From Rhizobiales bacterium UBA3584 (lineage in GTDB: Bacteria; Pseudomonadota; Alphaproteobacteria; Rhizobiales; Devosiaceae): 64,000 bases of DNA. The translations under genes were made by a program, and so were the position numbers. The stretch is from the NCBI GenBank assembly GCA_002375765.1, contig DFMV01000040.1, forward strand, positions 45,967 through 109,966. The letters are read 5' to 3'. Each line of letters begins with the position of its first letter. Position 1 is the stretch's first letter. Below, piece after piece: positions 18,421 through 27,356 of the stretch. The notes beneath the pieces are model-generated. The model did not search any database. It was not told the DNA's origin and worked only from the letters and a program-made list of their open reading frames with translations.

Positions 18421-18450
18421 CTGGTTCCCGGGTCTTCGCCCGGGATGACA
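18421..18450 (+). repeat. Palindromic repeat, forward orientation
   Basis: CTGGTTCCCGGG-TCTTCG-CCCGGGATGACA, same core as 15401-15430. Confidence 0.78.
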
Positions 18451-18483
18451 GGGGGTGGAGGCGGCACCGCTACAACAACCACC

Positions 18484-18559
18484 GTCATTCCGGTATGTTC
18501 CGCAGGGCAATCGGTTCCCGGATCGATTGCTGATCCTGCTCCAATCCCGGAATCCATCT
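18484..18559 (-). repeat. Palindromic repeat interrupted by an insertion
   Basis: The left arm GTCATTCCGG and right arm CCCGGAATCCATCTAAAGGC are those of an inverted 72-bp-type repeat (ATCCATCTAAAGGC is the complement of GCCTTTAGATGGA). About 45 unrelated bases lie between the arms, so this copy looks split by an insertion or a diverged loop. Confidence 0.6.
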
Positions 18560-18597
18560 AAAGGCGGGAGCGGCGGGCGGGCGGAGACGATTTCGCC

Positions 18598-19739
<1,142 letters not shown>

Positions 19740-19743
<4 letters not shown>

Positions 19744-20861
19744 TGCGGTCCACCTCCCAGATCCGCGCGGGCCTCGGCGAGACCGGCTTGCGTCAATGTC
19801 CAATGGGGCGTCGGCTCGGGGTGGTGGCGGGTGGCGGTGACCAGCCCGCGTGATTGCAGGCGCTTGAGCGCGGAGGCCGTGCCGGTGCCGTGATAGGCAT
19901 CGAGCATGGCCTGTTCTGCGGGATAGGCGGGGTCGTTGTGTTCAGCGGCGAGGCGATAAAGCGTTGCCAGAACGCGGCGGCCGCGCAGGCTCTTGCTGTT
20001 TTCGCGCTGGCGCAGCAGGGCGGGAAGCAGCCCGCGTTCGGGGGAAAAAAGCAGCGAGATGACAACGATGGCCGATACGGCGAGGACGATCAGCGGGCCG
20101 GTGGCCAGGCCCCTGCCTGTGGCGCTGACCAGGGCGCCGAAGACGCCCGAGATCATGCCGAACAGGGCGGCGAGGCTGACCATGGTGCCCAGCCGGTTGG
20201 TCCATTGGCGCGCCGCGACGGCGGGGGCGATGATCATGGCCGCCATGAGCACGACGCCGACCATCTGCAGGCCGATGACCACGGCCAGCGCGATCATCGT
20301 GGTCAGGCCCGCTTCGAGCGCGAGGACCGGCAGGCCCAGCGTTCTGCCATAGCTCGGATCGAAGGTTATGAGCTTGAATTCCTTCCAGAACAGGGCGACC
20401 AGACCAAGCGCAAAAAGGGCGATGGCGCCCATGACGAAAAGATCGGAGCGCAGGATGGCGGCGGCCTGACCAAAAAGGAAGGATTCAAGCCCGCCCTGGG
20501 CGGCGTTGCCGGCGTTCTGGATAAAGGTCAAAAGCGCGATGCCGAGGGCAAAAAAGATCGAGAGCACGATGCCGAGACTCGCGTCGGTCTTGAGCCTTGT
20601 GGTGCGGCTGAGCGCCAGGACGATCAGCGCGGCGAGGGCGCCGGTGACCAGCGCACCAACCAGAATGGCGGGCAGGCTGCGCGTGCCGGCGATGAGGAAC
20701 CCCAGGCAGATGCCGGGCAGGGCGGCGTGCGAGAGCGTGTCGCCAAGCAGCGACTGTTTGCGCAGCACCGCGAAACTGCCCAATACGCCCGAAACGATGC
20801 CGAGCAGGGCGGCGCCGATCAGGACGTTCTGGATGGTGTAATCGGAGAGCAGGGCGAACAT
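19740..20861 (-). CDS. Mn/Fe-type metal ABC transporter permease with C-terminal winged helix (MntC/SitC-like)
   Basis: 373 residues. The ABC-3 permease core (LGSFAVLRKQSLLGDTLSHA, GVVLMAAMIIAPAVAARQ) spans residues 1-280. A C-terminal helical/winged-helix segment follows (TLYRLAAEHNDPAYPAE, ALKRLQSRGLVTATRH, WTLTQAGLAEA). It is paralogous to the next permease and shares the unusual extension. It lies one base after the ATPase stop and overlaps the second permease by 4 bases, so the four genes form one operon read on the minus strand. Confidence 0.88.
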
Positions 20862-20862
20862 T

Positions 20863-21648
20863 TCAGGCGGTGGCCTCGAGCGTGGCGTCGCGGTCGATCA
20901 GCGCGATCTGGCCGCCATAGGCCTTGCGCAGGTTTTCCGGGGTATAGACCTCGGACACCGGGCCCTGGGCGATAACGCGGACGTTCAAAATGACCATCCA
21001 GTCGAAATAGTCGCGCACGGTCTGGAGATCGTGGTGGACGACGATCACGGTCTTGCCGGCATCGCGCAGGGCGTGGAGGATTTTGACGATGGCCCGTTCG
21101 GTGGTGGCGTCCACCCCGGCCATGGGCTCGTCGAGGAAATAGACGTCGGCATCCTGAACCAGCGCGCGGGCGATGAACACACGCTGCTGCTGGCCGCCCG
21201 AAAGCTGGCTGATCTGGCGGTCGGCGAAATCTTCCATGCCGACGCGGGTGAGCGCTTCGAGGGCGCGCTGGTGTTCGGCGCGTCCGGGACGGCGCAGCCA
21301 GCCGAGCTGGCCGTAGAGCCCCATGGTCACCACATCGAGCGCGGTCGTGGGGAAGTCCCAATCCACACTGGAGCGCTGGGGGACATAGCCGACCTTGCGG
21401 CGCTGGTCGGAATAGGGGCGGCCGTGAATGGTGACGTGGCCGGCGGTGGGTTTTATCAGATCGAGGATCGATTTGATCAGCGTTGATTTGCCGGCCCCGT
21501 TGGGGCCGACGATTGCCGCCATGACGCCGGGCGGGATATCGAAATCGATATCCCAAAGCACCGGCTTTGACTGGTAGGAGACGGTAAGATCCTCCACATG
21601 CACGGCGAGGCCGGGTTCGTGGAGGTCGGCGGTCAGTCGATCGACCAT
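20863..21648 (-). CDS. Metal ABC transporter ATP-binding protein (MntB/SitB-like)
   Basis: 261 residues: Walker A GPNGAGKST, Q-loop YVPQRSSVDWDFP, signature LSGGQQQR, Walker B DVYFLDEP, H-loop VVHHD. SVDWDFP after the Q-loop glutamine is typical of manganese/zinc-family ATPases. The ATG at 21648 overlaps the substrate-binding protein gene by 16 bases. A TTG at 21660 is an alternative start. Confidence 0.93.
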   Translation of the reverse strand: MVDRLTADLHEPGLAVHVEDLTVSYQSKPVLWDIDFDIPPGVMAAIVGPNGAGKSTLIKSILDLIKPTAGHVTIHGRPYSDQRRKVGYVPQRSSVDWDFPTTALDVVTMGLYGQLGWLRRPGRAEHQRALEALTRVGMEDFADRQISQLSGGQQQRVFIARALVQDADVYFLDEPMAGVDATTERAIVKILHALRDAGKTVIVVHHDLQTVRDYFDWMVILNVRVIAQGPVSEVYTPENLRKAYGGQIALIDRDATLEATA

Positions 21649-22610
21649 TGATGTGCCCAATCTGCAAGTGCATCGGGGAGTGGTGCGGGAGTGCCGCCAA
21701 GCGCTTCGGCGATGGCGACGGTATTGGAATGGATCATGCCGATATAGGTTCCGCCGGCGGTTTCGGGGGCGCCCATGGCGTCAGAGAACAATTCGCCGCC
21801 GATCTCGACCGGCTGGCCGGCCTCGTTGGCGGCTTCGACGACGGCCTGGATGGTGCGCGGGTTGATCGTCGATTCAACGAAGATGGCGGGCACCTGGCGC
21901 TCGACGATCAGGTCGGCGGTTTGCCGTATATCGGCGATGGCCGCTTCGGACTGGGTGGAAATCCCCTGAATACCCGCCACCTCAATGCCATAGGCGCGGC
22001 CATAATAGGCGAAGGCATCGTGGGCGGTGACGAGGATGCGCTGGGTTTGGGGGATCGAGGCGATCGTCTGGGCCGTCCATTCATCGAGCGCTGCGAGTTC
22101 GGCCCCGTAAGTCTGGGCATTGGCGTTTATCGTGGCAGCGCAATCGGGCGCGCTTTCGGACAATTGGTCGGCGATGACGGGGACAATTTTGGCCCAGAGC
22201 GAGACATCCATCCACAGGTGCGGATCGACGCCATAGGCGTCGTCGGTGGTGATCAGGTCTTCGCGCGCGACGCCCGCTTCGGAGACGGCGAGCGTGGGCA
22301 CGCGCTCGGCATAGCGGGCAAAGACATCGCCGAGCTGACCTTCGAGGCTGTAGCCGGAATAGAGGATCAGATCGGCGCGGTTAAGGGTCTGCACGTCCTG
22401 GGCGGTGGCCTGATAAAGGTGCGGATCGATGCCCGGCCCCATCATGGTTTGAACGGCGACGCAATCGCCGCCCAGGGTTTCGGCGATATCACCGATCATG
22501 CCCACTGTGGCGACGACGGAAACCGGCTCCTGCGCTGAGGCGCTGAGCGGGGCGAACGAGAAGAGGGCGACGGTGGCGAGGAGGAAGGATCGGGAAAGCA
22601 TGAGAACCAT
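21633..22610 (-). CDS. Metal ABC transporter substrate-binding protein (MntA/SitA-like)
   Basis: Periplasmic cluster A-I metal-binding protein of 325 residues. A signal peptide ends near SASAQ. Likely metal ligands are His in DPHLYQAT, His in DPHLWMD, Glu in the ISTQSEAA region and Asp in GELFSDAMG, the pattern of PsaA/TroA/SitA proteins. The His-rich loop of many ZnuA proteins is missing, which together with the two permeases favours Mn or Fe(II). ATG codons at 22610 and 22601 are both possible starts. Upstream is a strong inverted repeat. Confidence 0.9.
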   Translation of the reverse strand: MVLMLSRSFLLATVALFSFAPLSASAQEPVSVVATVGMIGDIAETLGGDCVAVQTMMGPGIDPHLYQATAQDVQTLNRADLILYSGYSLEGQLGDVFARYAERVPTLAVSEAGVAREDLITTDDAYGVDPHLWMDVSLWAKIVPVIADQLSESAPDCAATINANAQTYGAELAALDEWTAQTIASIPQTQRILVTAHDAFAYYGRAYGIEVAGIQGISTQSEAAIADIRQTADLIVERQVPAIFVESTINPRTIQAVVEAANEAGQPVEIGGELFSDAMGAPETAGGTYIGMIHSNTVAIAEALGGTPAPLPDALADWAHQWSID

Positions 22611-22630
22611 TATTGCACGTTGGTGGGAAT

Positions 22631-22690
22631 ATGCAATTGAATATGACAATCATTCGCATGAAGTCAATTGCAAATGCGAATGATTTGCAA
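22631..22690. promoter_or_regulatory. Metal-regulator operator candidate upstream of mntA-like gene
   Basis: A perfect 12-base inverted repeat, AATCATTCGCAT (22648-22659) and ATGCGAATGATT (22674-22685), with a 14-base gap. Nested within it is TGCAAAT-N7-ATTTGCA, whose right arm overlaps the 12-base arm, and ATGCAATTG occurs at 22631-22639. The AT-rich TGCAA..TTGCA pattern is in the style of Fur/Mur-family sites of alphaproteobacteria; the actual regulator is inferred. Confidence 0.6.
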
Positions 22691-22950
22691 AGTAGGGTCG
22701 GTGGAGGTGCTTTGGGATAAGTGGGTGGTGTTGGGGGGCGCTGCTTGGGGGTGCGGTAGGGATTGGGGGCAAGAGTGGTGCTTGGAGCAGGGTGGCGCTT
22801 GGAGCGGGATGGCACGTACGGGCAGGCGGCGCCTGCGGGCAGGGTGGCGCTTGGGGGCGGCGGTGATTGGGGGGCGGTGGTGATTGGGGCGCAAGAGTGG
22901 TGCGCGACCGGTACGGGCGTTGAGATCGGCAAGATAGTCGTTGAGATTGG
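22691..22950 (+). other. G-rich, C-poor imperfect repeat tract
   Basis: About 260 bases with strong strand asymmetry. Units recur imperfectly: CAGGGTGGCGCTTGG twice (about 22788 and 22840), GTGATTGGGG twice, and CAAGAGTGGTGC twice. Runs GGGGGG (22733), GGGGG (22747), GGG (22759) and GGGGG (22765) could form a G-quadruplex. No protein-like frame is supported. The rest of the gap to 23112 shows nothing recognisable. Confidence 0.65.
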
Positions 22951-23112
22951 TGCGTCACATCGATTGCGATGAGCGGTGTTCCAGCCATTGGAGTTGACTG
23001 TGAGATCGCCCAAGTTGCGTGGCGTATGGGCAGGACCAGCATTGTGCCGGCCTTTGGCTTGACCGGTGGGAATTCCTCAACCGCGATGCATGTTCAAGTT
23101 TGGGGGGATTAC

Positions 23113-23901
23113 ATGAGTATCGAGCAGACACTCGCGCGGCTTTCCGATCGCGTGAAATCTCATTCGAGTACAATGCTGACCGAGGAGGCCGTGAAGACGA
23201 CCGTGGTCCCGTTCTTTCAAGCACTTGGCTAAGACGTGTTCAACCCGGAGGAGGTTGTTCCCGAGTTCACCGCGGACGCCGTAGGAAAGAAAGGGGAGAA
23301 GGTCGATTACGCCATCAAGATCGACGACCAGATCCGAATACTTGTCGAGTGCAAACCGATAACAACTCAACTGGACAAGGTCCACTTGGCGCAACTCTTC
23401 CGCTATTTCACTGTCACCAGTGCCAAGTTCGCCGTCCTGACCAATGGCAGAACATTCCATTTTCATAGCGACCTAGAAGAGCCCAACAAGCTCGATACGC
23501 GGCCATTCTTGAACTTCGATTTGTCGGACGTCCAACCGCATCCCTTGTCGGAGCTCAAGAAGTTTGAGCGGGCCGGATTTGACGTCGAGAGGATTCTGGC
23601 AACAGCCGAACGTCTGAAATACACTTCGCTGTTGAAGGCCGAAATTGCAAAGATGATCGAGAATCCTTCCGACGATTTGGTGAAGCTGGTCGCTGGGAAA
23701 GTGCACGAAGAGCGTGTTACCGCAGCGGTAATGGAGCAGTTCACCGGATTGGTCCGGAGTGCCTTGAGAGCTTATCAAGCCCCTCAAGAGTGGTCATGCG
23801 CGATCAGAAGCCCTATTGCGTCATCCCTGACGAAAGTCCGGCCAGATATGCCCGCACCTTCGCTGAGCTCAGACGCAGGCAGGCGCACGCAATTGGGGTA
23901 A
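23113..23901 (+). pseudogene. Decayed restriction-endonuclease-like protein (COG4748, HsdR N-terminal type)
   Basis: The frame starts MSIEQTLARLSDRVKSHSS with GGGGGG upstream and is broken by an in-frame TAA at 23230-23232. Homologous proteins have a Tyr at that point (LGYDVFNP), so a single TAT/TAC to TAA change explains it. The same frame then continues with PD-(D/E)xK features (KGEKVDYAI, ILVECKP) and LFRYFTVTSAKFAVLTNG, typical of COG4748 proteins. The last ~50 residues after FTGLVRSAL do not look like the family, suggesting a second lesion or truncation. Not expected to give a full enzyme unless the stop is read through. Confidence 0.75.
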
Positions 23902-23919
23902 TTGCCAAATGGCAATGAT

Positions 23920-24609
23920 CTAGGACGTCATCCGCTCCTCACGAGCAAACGGGCTGAGGCCAAGCCACTCCTGCATTCGGGCGGCGATCTCAGGTGGGCC
24001 GGTCAACTCGAGCCTTCCATCATTTACCGCTTTTTCGACCGAGTCCAAACCCATCCAGATCGCGGTCATGGTGCGCAAGCTGCATTCAGAGTAGAGATCA
24101 ACCGCGTAGCCTGGATCAGCATAACAGGCCTCGATGCCGGACTGCGGATCGGCCAGCAACCAATAGTTCTGCCGCGCGGTCGGGAGATTGTTGAACACGA
24201 ACTGGAGGCAAACCCGACGCTCCGGCAGCGGGTCGACGTTCAGGAAGCGATGCATGTCCCATATCAGCAATTCAGGATCGAGATTGTTGAGGGAAATTTC
24301 GCTTTCCACCCATCTTTGTCCCCATGCGCCGATCCCCATGACAAGCGGGCGAAGCTCTTTTCCGGCCTTTGTCAGGCGGTACTCCCTTGCACCCGAGTTG
24401 CCGCTGAAACATTGAACAACTCCTACCGCCTCCAATTCTCCCAGCCGTTTTGACAACAGCGTTGGCGACATTCGCGGCAGGCCACGCCGGAGATCGTTAA
24501 ACCGCGTGCTGCCGCACAGAAGCTCGCGGATCAAAAGCGGCGTCCAGCGTGCACATAAGATCTCCGAAGCCATCGAAATCGGACAGAACTGACCGTAGCT
24601 GCCACGCAT
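23920..24609 (-). CDS. HxlR-family transcriptional regulator
   Basis: 229 residues. The N-terminal HxlR winged helix is clear (CPISMASEILCARWTPLLIREL, read in two parts; FNDLRRGLPRMSPTLLSKRL; GAREYRLTKAGKELRPLV). A C-terminal ~110-residue domain of the kind seen in longer HxlR proteins may bind a ligand. The ATG at 24609 is preceded by an A/G-rich site (AAGGAAGG). It is divergent from the GFA-family and nitrilase genes, so it is probably their regulator (inference). Confidence 0.88.
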   Translation of the reverse strand: MRGSYGQFCPISMASEILCARWTPLLIRELLCGSTRFNDLRRGLPRMSPTLLSKRLGELEAVGVVQCFSGNSGAREYRLTKAGKELRPLVMGIGAWGQRWVESEISLNNLDPELLIWDMHRFLNVDPLPERRVCLQFVFNNLPTARQNYWLLADPQSGIEACYADPGYAVDLYSECSLRTMTAIWMGLDSVEKAVNDGRLELTGPPEIAARMQEWLGLSPFAREERMTS

Positions 24610-24751
24610 GGAATGCCTTCCTTTCCCCGGAAGCACTGATCCGTCGAGCCTAAGGGGCGCGTCCGACCCGGTCCAGTACAGTTTCAGGACTATCGCAACT
24701 CCAGTATTGCGCCGACCCTGGTGGTGCGCATGGAACCAGGGGAGAGAGTTT

Positions 24752-25180
24752 ATGGTCACGGCACACAAAGGCACCTGCTTCTGTGGCAGCGTTGAAATCG
24801 AGGTTTCCGGCGCTCCGGAAGGGATGGGCTATTGCCACTGCACCTCCTGCCGGGCCTGGTCGGGCGGGCCGGTGAACGCGTTCAGCCTGTGGAAGCCCGA
24901 AAATGTGCGAGTCACCAAGGGGCAGGACCTCGTTGGCGAATATGCCGGCGTGCCAAACTCGAAGCGCCGTTTCTGCAAGCAATGCGGCGGGCACATCATG
25001 ACGGATCACCCCGAATGGGGCGTCACCGATGTCTTCGCAGCCGCGATCCCCAGCTTGATCTTCGAACCGGGCGTACATGTGAACTACGCAGAGACCGTGC
25101 TGCCGATGCGGGACGGCCTGCCCAAGTACAGGGACTTTCCGGCCGAAATTGGCGGGTCCGGGAAGAAAGTGGCGGAATAG
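24752..25180 (+). CDS. GFA/CENP-V family zinc protein
   Basis: 142 residues with the family's zinc-binding cysteines: Cys9/Cys11 (CFC), Cys28/Cys30/Cys33 (CHCTSC) and Cys75/Cys78 (CKQC). The family is named for glutathione-dependent formaldehyde activation, but most members have no proven activity. GGGGAGAGAG at 24738-24747 supports the ATG at 24752. It is probably co-transcribed with the nitrilase 34 bases downstream. Confidence 0.88.
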   Translation: MVTAHKGTCFCGSVEIEVSGAPEGMGYCHCTSCRAWSGGPVNAFSLWKPENVRVTKGQDLVGEYAGVPNSKRRFCKQCGGHIMTDHPEWGVTDVFAAAIPSLIFEPGVHVNYAETVLPMRDGLPKYRDFPAEIGGSGKKVAE

Positions 25181-25214
25181 TGCCTATTCATGGGCCCAGC
25201 ACGAGGAGAATCCG

Positions 25215-26150
25215 ATGACTAAAATCGCAATTGTTCAGGAGCCGCCAGTCTATCTAGACCTTGCCGCCAGCATGGAGCGTGCCGTCGGACTGGTCGCACA
25301 AGCCGCCAGCAAGGGCGCCCGGCTGTTGGTCTTTCCCGAGGCCTGGTTTCCCGGTTATCCGACCTTCGCCTGGCGCCTCTCACCCGGTGCCGACATGGGA
25401 AAAACAGACGAATTGTTCGCCTTGCTGCAAGCCAACTCCATCGACTTGAGCCGCAATGGCATGGCTCCGTTGCAGGAAGCCGCCGCCGAGCATGAGATGG
25501 TGATCGTGGCCGGTTATCAGGAAGTTGATGGCGAGGTGTCGGGTTCGACCCTGTTCAATTCCTGCATCACCATCGATGCCGACGGCACCATCGCGAACAA
25601 TCACCGCAAACTGATGCCAACAAACCCGGAGCGCATGATCTGGGGTTTTGGTGACGGGGCGGGCCTCAATGTCGTCGAAACAGCGGTGGGACGGATCGGT
25701 GCGCTCATCTGCTGGGAGAGCTACATGCCACTGGCGCGTTTTGCCCTGTATGCCCAGAGCATCGACATCTATGTCGCGCCGACATGGGACAGCGGCGCCA
25801 CGTGGATGGCCACGATGCAGCATATCGCCCGCGAAGGCGGCTGTTGGGTGATCGGATGCGCGACGGCGCTCGAGGCTTCTGACATTCCCACTGACATCCC
25901 GCATCACGACACTTTATTTCCAAACAAGGATGAATGGGTGAACTCCGGCGATGCCGTGGTCTACAAGCCCTTCGGCGGGATCGTCGCCGGGCCCATGCAC
26001 CGCGAGAAAGGGCTGCTTTCGGTCGAGATCGACGTCTCGGAAGCTCGAGCCTCCCGCCGGAAGTTCGACGTCAGCGGCCACTATTCCCGCCCTGACGTGT
26101 TTTCGCTCTCGGTCGACAGAAGGCACAAGCGGCCGATATCGTTCAGTTGA
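25215..26150 (+). CDS. Nitrilase
   Basis: 311-residue carbon-nitrogen hydrolase. The catalytic triad is visible as Glu42 (FPEAWFPGYP), Lys132 (HRKLMPTNPER) and Cys166 (CWESYMP). The CWE context after the Cys is typical of true nitrilases, which convert nitriles to acids and ammonia. AGGAG at 25204-25208 supports the start. The substrate is unknown. The HxlR-GFA-nitrilase group has no other enzyme that would name a pathway. Confidence 0.92.
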   Translation: MTKIAIVQEPPVYLDLAASMERAVGLVAQAASKGARLLVFPEAWFPGYPTFAWRLSPGADMGKTDELFALLQANSIDLSRNGMAPLQEAAAEHEMVIVAGYQEVDGEVSGSTLFNSCITIDADGTIANNHRKLMPTNPERMIWGFGDGAGLNVVETAVGRIGALICWESYMPLARFALYAQSIDIYVAPTWDSGATWMATMQHIAREGGCWVIGCATALEASDIPTDIPHHDTLFPNKDEWVNSGDAVVYKPFGGIVAGPMHREKGLLSVEIDVSEARASRRKFDVSGHYSRPDVFSLSVDRRHKRPISFS

Positions 26151-26515
26151 CTGGAGGCCAGCGACTGGTGCCCGGCTTCGATCAAGGAGCCGGGCGAGAA
26201 CCAGTATCGGGGTGGTCAGAGAGTCCGTCAGGTGTCAGTACCGCCGGAATCGGTCCGGTTGTCCGGCAGGCTTTGCGGATCTGGACCTCACCGCAGAGCG
26301 GTGACTTCACGGCGCAAAGCGCATGGGCCGGAACCGCACGGAGTTCTCGAACCTTTGTCATTCTACACAGCCATTCTGGCCCGTTTGGAAAAAGGCCGTC
26401 CTTGGGCCTAAGTTCCTGTTCACCTTGTGGCGGGCCGGCTTTGTGCAATCGGGGAGGTGCCGGGCTAGTGTGAAAAGGACCTGACGCGAACTCTTTGAGC
26501 ATAAGGGGACAGAGC
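26151..26515. other. Gap of 365 bases with one hairpin
   Basis: A perfect 8-base stem, GCCCGGCT (26170-26177) and AGCCGGGC (26188-26195), follows the nitrilase stop by 20 bases and may help end transcription, though no T-run follows. The rest shows no supported gene. Just before 26516 AGGGGA serves the next gene. Confidence 0.5.
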
Positions 26516-27352
26516 ATGAAATATCTCCTGCGGGCCCTCGGCGTTCTCGCCATAGTCGTTGCCCTTTACATCATGGTCGGCGAACAGCTCGTCGGGTCGA
26601 GCGGCAGCGCCTTTGTCAACGCCCGTCTGGCCACCATTCGCACCCCGATCGAGGGGCGAGTCGAGATGGCGCCACTTGCCATCGGTGCCCGCGTTGCCGC
26701 CAATCAGTCGATTGCCGCCGTCAACGCGCGCCACAGCCAAACCGACCGCACGCTCGACTATGCCCGTGACCTTGCAATCGCCCGAGCAGAACGCGATGCG
26801 CTCGCCGGTGAGGATGGGGATGCCGCGGGGGCGGACGGTGATGACGAGAGCCTTCGTCTCAGCGCCCGCGTCCAGGCGATGCAATCGCTTCTGGAAGAAC
26901 AGCAGACGGCCCAATCGCGTGATGTCTCGGCCAGTATCACATCGCCCGTCCCCGGCCTTGTCTGGTCGATCGCCGAGGGCAATGCCAGCCAGGTCGCCGC
27001 CGGCGCCACCATCGCATCGGTCGCCCGCTGCGACAGCGCCTTTATCCACGCCAGTGTCGATGAAAATCTCTACAACCGCCTCGCCATCGGCGACGCCGCC
27101 CAGTTCCGCACCGCGAACGGGCAAACCATCGACGCTACAATCAGCCTTCTCGCAGGCACCGGGCCACGCACGCTGATCGAAACCCTTGCCATCGCGCCTC
27201 GCGCCCGCCAGACCGACGGCTTCACCGTCCTGCTCAATGCTCCGGCGCTGACGGAGGACACCGCTTGCCCCCTCGGCCAGACCGGACGCGTGATCTTCAG
27301 CCGTGGCCCCCTCGCCGTGGTCGGCGACTGGCTCGACACCGTCGGGCTCTGA
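26516..27352 (+). CDS. HlyD-like membrane fusion protein, BgsB-like partner of glucan synthase
   Basis: 278 residues: one N-terminal membrane anchor (about 5-25), then a periplasmic adaptor fold with a lipoyl-like segment split by a coiled coil (ATIRTPIEGRVEMAPL, later ITSPVPGLVWSIAEGNASQV) and a beta-barrel tail. Four bases separate it from the glycosyltransferase gene. The same pairing of an HlyD-like protein with a family-2 glycosyltransferase is known for BgsB/BgsA of Sinorhizobium meliloti, which make a mixed-linkage beta-glucan. The assignment rests on architecture and context. Confidence 0.78.
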   Translation: MKYLLRALGVLAIVVALYIMVGEQLVGSSGSAFVNARLATIRTPIEGRVEMAPLAIGARVAANQSIAAVNARHSQTDRTLDYARDLAIARAERDALAGEDGDAAGADGDDESLRLSARVQAMQSLLEEQQTAQSRDVSASITSPVPGLVWSIAEGNASQVAAGATIASVARCDSAFIHASVDENLYNRLAIGDAAQFRTANGQTIDATISLLAGTGPRTLIETLAIAPRARQTDGFTVLLNAPALTEDTACPLGQTGRVIFSRGPLAVVGDWLDTVGL

Positions 27353-27356
27353 TCTG

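Noticed and set aside
17566..18559. CRISPR array
   Set aside because: Repeats are palindromic, irregularly spaced and in both orientations, with a gene between them; no regular spacers and no cas genes.
22489..23042. Pro/His/Ser-rich frames on the minus strand over the G-rich tract
   Set aside because: Low-complexity translation of a repetitive sequence; no ribosome-binding site or family pattern.
26182..26553. 123-codon minus-strand frame after the nitrilase
   Set aside because: No recognisable domain, no good start signal, overlaps the next gene's ribosome-binding site and start.
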